NCBI GenBank assembly: GCA_903837595.1
Contig: CAILVI010000375.1
Span: 1-64,000, forward strand
Direction: 5' to 3'
Length of the DNA: 64,000 nucleotides
Source of the DNA: an uncultured Thiodictyon sp.
GTDB taxonomy: Bacteria; Pseudomonadota; Gammaproteobacteria; Chromatiales; Chromatiaceae
A model generated the notes under the pieces. It was not told the DNA's origin, made no database searches, and saw nothing but the letters and a program-made list of their open reading frames with translations. The translations under genes were made by a program, and so were the position numbers. Position 1 is the first letter of the stretch. Each line of letters starts with the position of its first letter. Positions 50,016 to 57,793 of the stretch are shown in pieces.

Positions 50016-53000
50016 CTCACCTCCAGGTTCATCACCTTCAGCGACTCGATCCCGCGGTCATCGACGATCTTCACCGCGATCTTGCGGTTCTCGCCCGCCT
50101 CGAAGGGCAGGCTGACGGTGCCGCGGAACTGGTCGAGCAGGGATTCATCCAACTCGGCACGGATGTTCTTCTTTAGCTTCTCCCAGCCCTCACCCTTGCC
50201 GGCCATCGGGAAAAACACCTGACGCGGGAACAGGCTGCGCTCGTCATAGTCGGTATCCAGCGCCCACATCGCAATCCTGCTCTTGCCGCCGGAGATCAGC
50301 TCGCCTTTGACGGTGTCGAAATAGTCGAAACCATGCACCTCGACTTCAAAACGGCCATCCTTACGCGGGCGGACCTCCACCTCCGGCTGACCCATCAACC
50401 AGAAACTCTGGTTGCCGGCGCGGGCCTTCTTGAGGTCTTCGGTTAGCAGGTCGGTATTCATCTGCGCCTTGAGTGCGGTGACGCCCTTGATGGAGTCGAT
50501 GTCCTTGGCCGCCTCCGGGTCGAAGGCGAAGGCGCAGAATAGGATCATCTTCGGCAGCGGAAAGAGGTTGCCCGCCTCATTGAACGCATGGGCGACCTGG
50601 CGTTGCTCCAGCGCGGCATGCTCGGGGCCGAAGCTCACCACTACCCGCTCGCCGCTATCCAGATGACCGCTGGCGTGCAGGTGACGCAGATCGGGGTCGG
50701 TCGGCAGGGGCTCCAGGTCGCTGATTCGGAGCATCTGGCCGCCCTTGCCGCGCACGCCGGTCTTGAGTAGTTCGTCACGCCATTGGTGTTGACGGCCGGA
50801 CTCGCCGGTGCGGGCGATGCTGGCGTCCGCCTCTTGGGGGCCGCTGGGTTCATCCATCGACTGCACGCTTGGGAAGGGTACGGCCTCCATGGTGAATGGA
50901 CCGCTGATGCGCAGCTTGTTCTTCGCTACCGCGGGCTGGTCGTACAGGACCTCCTGATCGGCATGGGCGGCGATCGACAGGTCCATCTGCCGCTGCATCG
51001 CCTGGCGGGCGCTCTGGAACGTATCAAAGGGTGAATGTGCGGCATCCGGCCAGCCCTCCGGGAAATCGAAAGGCACCTCCCATTCATGCAGGTCGGTGCC
51101 CTTGCCGACCGCGAGCCGCTGACCCTTGCGTCCGCCCTCGGTGACGAGCAGGCTGTTGGTCGGCGGCTGCGCCTTCAAGGCCGTATTCAAGTCGGCGAGT
51201 GCCGCCGCGATGGCGGGGTGCATCCGCTCGTGGATATTGTCGATCTCCGGATTGTTGGCGATCGATTTCAGGGTGACGTGCGGCACCGTCTTATAGATGA
51301 AGCCGCCCTTCAGTCCCTCGTGCGGGTATTTCAGTTCATAATAGTCGTAACTGGCGGTCATCAGCCGCTGCTTCGCGAGCGTGGTCGCCACCCGCGAGGT
51401 ATCGCAGGTGATCCAGCGGCGGCCCCATTTTTCGGCCACAAAGGCGGTGGTGCCTGAGCCGCAGGTGGGGTCGAGCACCAGGTCGCCGGGGTCGGTGGTC
51501 ATCAACAGGCAGCGCTCAATAGCCCGAATCGCCGTTTGTACGACATAAACCTTTGCGTCCGTAAAGCCACTTTGTCGCGTGTCGTCCCAGATATCGTTTC
51601 CTGGCTTAAACGGAAAATCGTCCAAGTAGCGGGTGAAGCCAAGCGTGTTTCCAGAGGCAATCAATCTTCCAGCCTTATTAAGACGCGTTAGTCCACGTTC
51701 ATCGGTACTGAAGGTCCTTGCCCCCGGACTGAAGGTTTTTCCAGAGAAATTATAATTCTGTACGTCGTTGCGTGTTGGCGGGCGAGCGCTAGTGATTGGG
51801 TTGGGCCGAAAAATTCGGGCACCAATTGGCAATGGAGCTGTCCCAGCTACCTCCTCTTCGGTAATTCCTCTGCGTCGCCCATCGACGACCTCGACAAAGC
51901 GCAAGTTGTAATCGTCTTGTGGTCCCCGCGGTTCATACGAAGAATGAAACTTGACTCGTTTTGAGTCTTTGGCATACCAAATCAAGAAATCACAGGTTGC
52001 GTCTAAGAGCTCGCTAGCTTTGCCAGTTGTTTTTCTGAAAACCACTTGCGAACAAAAATTATCTTTGCCAAATAGCTCATCTAGGAGATTTCTCACCAGA
52101 TGAACATTCTCATCCGAGATCTGCACAAACACGCTGCCGCTCTCATGCAGCAGCTCCCGCGCCAACAGCAGCCGGTCGCGCAGATAGGTGAGATACGAAT
52201 GGATGCCCAACTCCCAGGTATCGCGGAACGCCTTGATCATCTCCGGTTCCTGCGTCAGGTCCGCATCGTTGCGGTCCTTCACGTCGCGCTTGCCGACGAA
52301 GGGCTGGAAGTTGCTGCCGTATTTGATGCCATAGGGCGGGTCGATATAGATCATCTGCACCCGGCCGGCCATACCCTCCTTTTGCAGCAGGCTGTTCATC
52401 ACCAGCAGGCTGTCGCCGGCGATCAGGCGGTTGGCCCAGCCGCGTTCGTGACGGTAGAAGTCGATAGCGTCGCGCAGCGGCAGGTTCTCGAAGGGGGCGT
52501 CGAACAGGCCCAACTGCATCTTCTTGTCTGCCCCCTTGGCCTGGCCTTCGCCCTTCATCCGTTTGCGCACGGCCGAGAGGATGCTGGCGGAGTCGATACG
52601 CTCATGCACATGCAGGCTGACGGTATCGATCTCAAAGTTGGTCCGCTCGGCCTTGCCGGCCCAGTTCAGATAGGGCGATTGCAGGCGCTTCAATTCCTCC
52701 AGCGCGGCGCGCATCCGCTCAAGGTCGCCGGACGCCAGCGCGTCGTCGATCAGGGTCTCGATGTGGGCGCGCTGCGGATCGAAGGTGAGGGCGGGGTCGA
52801 GGTGGGGGTCATAGGCCCACGAGGTCTTGTCGGCATCCGGATCGGTGGCCGGCGTGACCATGCCGACCTCCGGATTGTTCTTGCGTTTGTCCAGGTGGCG
52901 GTAGGCGATGACCTGGGTCGCCTCGTCGGCCGCCGGGCGGCCCTTGGGCTTGGGCGTTGCCGCGGCACTGCTTGGTTTGGTCTTGTTGGGCAGCGCGGCA

Positions 53001-53335
53001 GCGGCCGGGACCTCCTGGGTCTGAAGCGCGAAGCCATCGGCACCGTCGGCCAAGTCGTCCACGGTGTTGATTCCGGCCGAAGCGGCCCGCCGCACCGTGC
53101 CACCGCGCCCCTGACCCTTGATCAGCCGCCCCTGGGCAATCAGCGCGGTCTGCGCCTCCCAATAGTCGGCTTCCACGAGTGTCAGTCCCGCGGGTGCCAG
53201 GCGCGCCTCGATCTGCCGTCGCAAGGCGGTATTGCCGATCGTTGCGCCATCGGCCGGGACCAGGGACAGCAGCAGGTCTGGCAGTGGCGGTTGCGGGCGG
53301 TCAGATAGGGTCTTCGCGTCATCGTCGGTGGACAT
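50012..53335 (-). CDS. Beta-class adenine DNA methyltransferase (type III Mod-like)
   Basis: 1107 residues from the ATG at 53335, with AGGAAG seven bases upstream. Motif order is DPPY first (VQMIYIDPPYGIKYGSNF, about residue 335) and the SAM-binding motif later (GDLVLDPTCGSGTTAFVAEKWGRRW, about 625), the beta class typical of N6-adenine type III enzymes. The first 150 residues are extra: a winged-helix-like segment (LLLSLVPADGATIGNTALRRQIEARLAPAGLTLVEADYWEAQTALI) and a Pro/Ala/Lys linker. The long C-terminal part after 700 is like other Mods of the BPTD_3080-associated group. It is the first gene of the four-gene overlapping set. Confidence 0.9.
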   Translation of the reverse strand: MSTDDDAKTLSDRPQPPLPDLLLSLVPADGATIGNTALRRQIEARLAPAGLTLVEADYWEAQTALIAQGRLIKGQGRGGTVRRAASAGINTVDDLADGADGFALQTQEVPAAAALPNKTKPSSAAATPKPKGRPAADEATQVIAYRHLDKRKNNPEVGMVTPATDPDADKTSWAYDPHLDPALTFDPQRAHIETLIDDALASGDLERMRAALEELKRLQSPYLNWAGKAERTNFEIDTVSLHVHERIDSASILSAVRKRMKGEGQAKGADKKMQLGLFDAPFENLPLRDAIDFYRHERGWANRLIAGDSLLVMNSLLQKEGMAGRVQMIYIDPPYGIKYGSNFQPFVGKRDVKDRNDADLTQEPEMIKAFRDTWELGIHSYLTYLRDRLLLARELLHESGSVFVQISDENVHLVRNLLDELFGKDNFCSQVVFRKTTGKASELLDATCDFLIWYAKDSKRVKFHSSYEPRGPQDDYNLRFVEVVDGRRRGITEEEVAGTAPLPIGARIFRPNPITSARPPTRNDVQNYNFSGKTFSPGARTFSTDERGLTRLNKAGRLIASGNTLGFTRYLDDFPFKPGNDIWDDTRQSGFTDAKVYVVQTAIRAIERCLLMTTDPGDLVLDPTCGSGTTAFVAEKWGRRWITCDTSRVATTLAKQRLMTASYDYYELKYPHEGLKGGFIYKTVPHVTLKSIANNPEIDNIHERMHPAIAAALADLNTALKAQPPTNSLLVTEGGRKGQRLAVGKGTDLHEWEVPFDFPEGWPDAAHSPFDTFQSARQAMQRQMDLSIAAHADQEVLYDQPAVAKNKLRISGPFTMEAVPFPSVQSMDEPSGPQEADASIARTGESGRQHQWRDELLKTGVRGKGGQMLRISDLEPLPTDPDLRHLHASGHLDSGERVVVSFGPEHAALEQRQVAHAFNEAGNLFPLPKMILFCAFAFDPEAAKDIDSIKGVTALKAQMNTDLLTEDLKKARAGNQSFWLMGQPEVEVRPRKDGRFEVEVHGFDYFDTVKGELISGGKSRIAMWALDTDYDERSLFPRQVFFPMAGKGEGWEKLKKNIRAELDESLLDQFRGTVSLPFEAGENRKIAVKIVDDRGIESLKVMNLEVR

Positions 53336-53453
53336 TGGATCTTCCTGTCTTTGAATGCCCAACCCCCTTCATCCAAGGGTGGCGCCTTGGACTCCGGGCC
53401 GGACGGGGGGCGCGCGTCGGCTTCTCATCAACTCAGGCTGCGCCGCTTAAGAC

Positions 53454-54578
53454 TCAGGCATCCGCGGCCTTCTTGAAGCAGAAACTCAGTTTCACGTCAT
53501 TCATCCATGAGGGCTCAATCAGCTTGTCGTGCTGCAAGCGTCCGACCACGATGCCGGGATGAATGCCGATCCGTTGCGCAAAGTCGATAACCGTAGCCTT
53601 GGTGCGAAGACCCGGCAATTCACTGGTATACCGTGGCGGGATCAACCATTCGCCAGCCCATTGGTTTGCTTGTTGCTCATCGGGGGTATCCGCAGGGCTG
53701 GCATTGGGGTCATCGAGAAAGACCGACTGCTTTTCTTCTTTGGTATTGGCGTGCAGCAGAATATGCGCAGCCTCATGAAAAAAAGTGAACCAAAATCTGT
53801 CGTTGGTTTTCCCGTAGAGCGAGAGCTGGATCAATGGTCGGGTGGGGCTCAGCCAGCGCGCCACTCCGCTGACGTGGGTGCGAGGTATGGCAGGGACTAA
53901 TACGAGAGTCACGCCCGATTCATATAGCAGCGCCCGCATGTGTGGCTCAAAAACTTCGGGCGGCTCGCAGGTCAGTGTGCGGATGGTATTGAGCGCCTTG
54001 AAAAAGCGGCCTTTGTCGTACTTTGGACCGTCGGTCGTTTCTGCTTGCCGTTCGCCCAGGCGAAGCCACGCTGAAATGGCGCCGATGTCGCTCTGCTCGG
54101 CGCGGCTGCGGCGAAAGGCGACCTGCATACCGCCATAGTGAACACGCCAGTCGTCCGGCGAGGCGACACCGAAGAAACGCAGACAGGCATTCACCAAGCC
54201 GGGTTTGTGCTTAGCCACGATTCGGCACTTGGTGATGACGCCGGCATCCATCAATTCTTTCAGCGGTAGTTCAGCGAGCCAGTCCACCCAACTCGCCTGG
54301 GTGCGTGCGGCTTGCAGCCGGGCGGAGTGTTCTCGATATTTGGCCTCGCGCGCCAGCCAAAAGCCGGCATTGCTGCCCAGCACATGCTCCAGCCGCAGCG
54401 CGGCATCATCGGTAAGCGGTACCTTACCATTGAGTAACTGGCTAACATGCTTTTCTGTGTAGCCCAGTCGCTTGGCCAATTCCGCCTGTGTCCATCCCCG
54501 TTCTTCGATGATGTCGACGATGGTGTCGCCAGGAGGGGAGACCCAGTCTGGCGCGAAGGGGGCGCGTAACTCAGTCAT
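53454..54578 (-). CDS. higA: HigA-like antitoxin fused to ImmA/IrrE-type metallopeptidase
   Basis: 374 residues. The N-terminal helix-turn-helix (about 17-75) is of the HigA/XRE class: IIEERGWTQAELAKRLGYTEKHVSQLLNGKVPLTDDAALRLEHVLG. The C-terminal half has FTFFHEAAHILLH, the HExxH zinc site of ImmA/IrrE peptidases, and EQQANQWAGEWLIPP with the third ligand region. Family members bind their own promoter and may be controlled by cleavage. It overlaps the toxin gene by 8 bp and leads into the methyltransferase 118 bp later. Confidence 0.88.
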   Translation of the reverse strand: MTELRAPFAPDWVSPPGDTIVDIIEERGWTQAELAKRLGYTEKHVSQLLNGKVPLTDDAALRLEHVLGSNAGFWLAREAKYREHSARLQAARTQASWVDWLAELPLKELMDAGVITKCRIVAKHKPGLVNACLRFFGVASPDDWRVHYGGMQVAFRRSRAEQSDIGAISAWLRLGERQAETTDGPKYDKGRFFKALNTIRTLTCEPPEVFEPHMRALLYESGVTLVLVPAIPRTHVSGVARWLSPTRPLIQLSLYGKTNDRFWFTFFHEAAHILLHANTKEEKQSVFLDDPNASPADTPDEQQANQWAGEWLIPPRYTSELPGLRTKATVIDFAQRIGIHPGIVVGRLQHDKLIEPSWMNDVKLSFCFKKAADA

Positions 54579-54900
54579 GGTAATCCCCGATGTATTCGAT
54601 CAGGAGGATGGTGATTTGGGACCAATCGATGCTGCCATCGGCATGGCGGGGACAAGGGTCCTGATCCGGAGCGAACACGAGTCGCCATCCGCCCGCCAGG
54701 TCCAGCGCAAACTGTCCTGCTCGATAGCCCTCCAGCGGGTGTGGGTGGCCGGCAACCAGATCGGTCACCTGGCTTGCGGCTTCCAGCTCACTAAGCCGAC
54801 TTCGTAACTTACGGGCACAGACGGTCCCAAGCCTTTTCTCAGCGACGGCGCGTTTTTCACACAGGTCGCGGAGTTTCTTGTTCTTGTAGTCTATGTCCAA
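54571..54900 (-). CDS. higB: HigB/RelE-like toxin
   Basis: 109 residues starting with TTG at 54900 (reads MDIDYKNKKLRDLCEKRAVA), with AGGA nine bases upstream; no in-frame ATG lies nearby. The RelE/ParE fold is visible in KLRSRLSELEAASQVTDLVAGHPHPLEGYRAGQFALDLAGGWRLVF and ITILLIEYIGDYHD. Such toxins cut mRNA on the ribosome. It is first in the operon with the antitoxin second, as is usual for higBA. Confidence 0.82.
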   Translation of the reverse strand: MDIDYKNKKLRDLCEKRAVAEKRLGTVCARKLRSRLSELEAASQVTDLVAGHPHPLEGYRAGQFALDLAGGWRLVFAPDQDPCPRHADGSIDWSQITILLIEYIGDYHD

Positions 54901-54921
54901 CGACGGTCCATCCTATCAAAG

Positions 54922-54938
54922 TTTACCTGGTAGGTAAA
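54922..54938. promoter_or_regulatory. Palindromic operator before higBA
   Basis: TTTACCT-GGT-AGGTAAA: a perfect 7-bp inverted repeat 22 bases before the toxin start codon. It is a likely binding site for the HTH antitoxin. Confidence 0.6.
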
Positions 54939-55126
54939 TTTCGATGCTCGATCAGCCTGGCTCGCCGCTACGATCTGGGGCGTCAAATCCGGGGCGGACC
55001 GAGCATTCGCCGCGTCCGTCAAGTCTCTTGCGGACCTGCGTACCCGTGGCATGGCTCGGTGACGGAACAAATGTTCGGGACGGGGCCCGTCCCGCCCAGC
55101 GCGCCACCGACCACGACCTACCGGCC

Positions 55127-57496
55127 TCAGGCCTTGCGCCGCCGCCCCGCCGGCTTGGTCCCCGCAGCCGGGGCCTGCGCTTGTGCCAGCACGAAATCGA
55201 TCTTGCGATCATCCAGGTTCACCGCGGCCACCTGGATGCGCAGGCGGTCGCCCAGGCGGTAGATGTTGCCGCTGCGCTCGCCCTGGAGGCGGTGGCCGAT
55301 CGGGTCGAAGTGGTAGTAGTCGTTGTCCAGGGCGGTGATGTGCACCAGGCCGTCAACATGCACGGTGTCCAGCTGCACAAAGATGCCGAAGGAGGTGACG
55401 CTGGTGATGGTGCCCTCGAACTCCTCGCCCAGCTTGTCCTGCATGAACTCGCATTTGAGCCAGTCGTTGGCGTCGCGGGTCGCCTCGTCGGCGCGCCGTT
55501 CGGTGCCCGAGCAGTGCTCGCCGATCTGCTGGAGGTCGGACTTGGAATAGTCCAGATCCTCCGCGGTGCCGTCCGCCAGCAGGTGCTTGATGATGCGATG
55601 CACCACCAGATCCGGGTAACGGCGGATGGGGGAGGTGAAGTGGGTGTACGCGGGGAACGCGAGGCCGAAGTGACCCACGTTCTCGGCGCTGTACATGGCC
55701 TGCTGCATGGAGCGCAGCAGCACGGTCTGGATCAGTGAACGGTCGGGCCGGTCCTGGACCTCGCGTAGCAACTGGGCATAGTCCGCGGCGATCGGCTTCT
55801 CCCCGCCCGGGAGCTTGAGCGCGAGCTGGCCCAGGAACTCGCGCAGATCACTGAGCTTCTCCTGGCTCGGCAGGTCGTGGATGCGGTAGATGGCCGGGAC
55901 CTTCTTGCGCTCAAAATGCCGAGCGGCGGCCACGTTGGCGGCCAACATGCACTCCTCGATCAGGCGGTGGGCGTCGTTGCGGATCACCGGGACCACGGCG
56001 CTGATGCGGCCCTGCGCGTTGAAGACGAACTTGCTCTCGGTGCTGTCGAAGTCGATGGCACCGCGCTCCACGCGGGCGGCGTGCAGCACCTGATAGAGCG
56101 CATGCAGGTCTTGCAGATGGGGCAGGACGGCCTTGTGCCGTTCACACAGACCGGGGTCGCGGTCCACGATCATGGCCGCCACCTGGTCGTAGGTCAGGCG
56201 CGCCTTGGAGCGCATCACCGCCTGGAAGAAGCGGGTGCGGGTGACCTTGCCCTCGGCGTCGATGTAGAGCTCGGCGGTCATGCAGAGGCGATCGACGTCC
56301 GGGTTGAGCGAGCAGAGCCCGTTGGACAGCACCTCCGGCAGCATCGGGATGACCCGGTCCGGGAAATAGACCGAGTTGCCGCGCTCCAGGGCCTCGGTGT
56401 CCAGGGCGGTGCCGGGGACCACATAGGCCGAGACGTCGGCGATGGAGACCAGGAGCTTCCAGCCCTTGGGCTTGCGCTCGCAGTAGACGGCGTCGTCGAA
56501 GTCGCGGGCGTCGGCCCCGTCGATGGTCACCAGGGCCAGTTTGCGCAGGTCCGTGCGGCCCGCTTTGGCGGACTCCGGCACCTCAGGGGTGAGACCGGCG
56601 ACCTCCGCTTCGACCTCGGCCGGCCACTCCACCGGCAGGTCATGGGCGCGGATGGCGATGTCGGTCTCCATCCCCGGGGCCATGTGATCGCCCAGGACCT
56701 CGCGCACCCGGCCGATGGGCTGGGTGCGGCTGGTCGGCTGATCGGTGATCTCGGCCACCACGATCTGACCATGGCTGGCGCCGTTCAGGCGGTCGCTGGG
56801 GATGATGACGTCGTGGGAGATGCGCTTGTTGTCGGGCGCCACGAAGCCCACGCCGCTCTCCTGATAGAGACGCCCGACCACGGTGTGGGTGTTGCGCTCC
56901 AGGGTCTCCACCAGTGAGCCCTCCAGGCGCCCGCGCCGGTCGCGCCCGCTGACACGCACCACCACCCGATCCCCATGGAACAGCGACTTCATATCCTTGG
57001 GGTAGAGATAAATGTCGTCACCGCCCTCATCCGGGCGCACGAAGCCGAAACCGTCCTGATGCCCAATCACCCGCCCGGCGATGAGATCCCGGTGGTTGAC
57101 GATGCAGAAGGCGTCCTTGCGGTTGCGCAGCAGTTGGCCGTCGCGGACCATGGCGCCCAGGCGGCGTTCCAGCGCGATCAGGTCGGGCTCAGTGGTCAGT
57201 TGCAGGGCGACCGCCACCTCGCCGAAACCGAGCGGGGCGCCGTGGGCGGTCAGGGTGTCGAGGATGAACTCCCGGCTGGGGATGGGGTTCTCGTATTTCT
57301 TTGCCTCGCGCTGGCGGTTGGGGTCCTTGTCCCGGGCGGTTGGTACTGGGGGGGCGGCCTGCGCGGACGCCTGTGCCGCATCGGGGGTAGGCTTGGCCTT
57401 GCGGGCGGGCCGCTTGGGGGCCGGGGGGGCCGCCTCCTGGTAGGCGTCCGGGGGCAGGTCGGTGGGTGGGGTATCGGTCGATTTGCGTCTGGTCAC
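55127..57496 (-). CDS. rnr: Ribonuclease R
   Basis: 789 residues from a GTG at 57496 (MTRRKSTDTPPTDLPPDAYQ). A Pro/Ala/Lys-rich tail of about 65 residues precedes the helix-turn-helix (SREFILDTLTAHGAPLGFGEVAVAL), two cold-shock domains (DGFGFVRPDEGGDDIYLYPKDM, GVGFVAPDNKRISHDVIIP), the RNB catalytic domain (VTIDGADARDFDDAVYC with the metal Asp, and HFTSPIRRYPDLVVHRII) and S1 (EFEGTITSVTSFGIFVQLDTVHVDGLVHI). It degrades structured RNA 3' to 5'. The basic C-terminus (GTKPAGRRRKA) is short. No clear ribosome binding site precedes the GTG, so the start is less certain than the gene. Confidence 0.95.
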   Translation of the reverse strand: MTRRKSTDTPPTDLPPDAYQEAAPPAPKRPARKAKPTPDAAQASAQAAPPVPTARDKDPNRQREAKKYENPIPSREFILDTLTAHGAPLGFGEVAVALQLTTEPDLIALERRLGAMVRDGQLLRNRKDAFCIVNHRDLIAGRVIGHQDGFGFVRPDEGGDDIYLYPKDMKSLFHGDRVVVRVSGRDRRGRLEGSLVETLERNTHTVVGRLYQESGVGFVAPDNKRISHDVIIPSDRLNGASHGQIVVAEITDQPTSRTQPIGRVREVLGDHMAPGMETDIAIRAHDLPVEWPAEVEAEVAGLTPEVPESAKAGRTDLRKLALVTIDGADARDFDDAVYCERKPKGWKLLVSIADVSAYVVPGTALDTEALERGNSVYFPDRVIPMLPEVLSNGLCSLNPDVDRLCMTAELYIDAEGKVTRTRFFQAVMRSKARLTYDQVAAMIVDRDPGLCERHKAVLPHLQDLHALYQVLHAARVERGAIDFDSTESKFVFNAQGRISAVVPVIRNDAHRLIEECMLAANVAAARHFERKKVPAIYRIHDLPSQEKLSDLREFLGQLALKLPGGEKPIAADYAQLLREVQDRPDRSLIQTVLLRSMQQAMYSAENVGHFGLAFPAYTHFTSPIRRYPDLVVHRIIKHLLADGTAEDLDYSKSDLQQIGEHCSGTERRADEATRDANDWLKCEFMQDKLGEEFEGTITSVTSFGIFVQLDTVHVDGLVHITALDNDYYHFDPIGHRLQGERSGNIYRLGDRLRIQVAAVNLDDRKIDFVLAQAQAPAAGTKPAGRRRKA

Positions 57497-57549
57497 GTGG
57501 TGTTACTGAGTCTGTCTTGAGGCTTTTGCGAATATTGCCTAGTGTATCG

Positions 57550-57578
57550 TTGACAAGCCCGCCCTGTCTCACTAAGAT
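57550..57578 (+). promoter_or_regulatory. Sigma-70 promoter for tRNA-Leu
   Basis: TTGACA (57550-57555), 17-bp spacer, TAAGAT (57573-57578), about 50 bp before the tRNA. Confidence 0.75.
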
Positions 57579-57630
57579 GCGCGCTCCCAACCGGCTCATC
57601 TCTCACGCGATGGCCTGGCAGGGAATCTTA

Positions 57631-57715
57631 GCCGAGGTGGCGGAATTGGTAGACGCGCTAGTTTCAGGTATTAGTGGGGCAACCCGTGGAGGTTCGAGTC
57701 CTCTTCTCGGCACCA
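57631..57715 (+). tRNA. tRNA-Leu (anticodon CAG), CCA encoded
   Basis: Acceptor GCCGAGG pairs with TCTCGGC, then A and CCA. The D arm is TGGCGGAATTGGTAGACGC, the anticodon loop is TTCAGGT, the long variable arm is TGGGGCAACCCG, and the T arm is GGAGGTTCGAGTCCTCT. The extra arm marks a class II tRNA. Confidence 0.95.
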
Positions 57716-57746
57716 AATCCTGATCGGGATTCGACCTGGTCAAAAC

Positions 57747-57778
57747 AAAAAAGGCACTGTGAAAACAGTGCCTTTTTT
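57747..57778. terminator. Bidirectional rho-independent terminator
   Basis: AAAAAAGGCACTGT-GAAA-ACAGTGCCTTTTTT: a perfect stem with A-run and T-run on opposite sides. It serves tRNA-Leu on the plus strand and the glycosidase gene on the minus strand. Confidence 0.92.
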
Positions 57779-57793
57779 GTTTCTGGAGAGTGC

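Noticed and set aside
54944..56917. Plus-strand frames opposite rnr
   Set aside because: RNase R is certain on the minus strand. The antisense frames are rich in Val, Gly, Asp and His repeats, a known shadow pattern.
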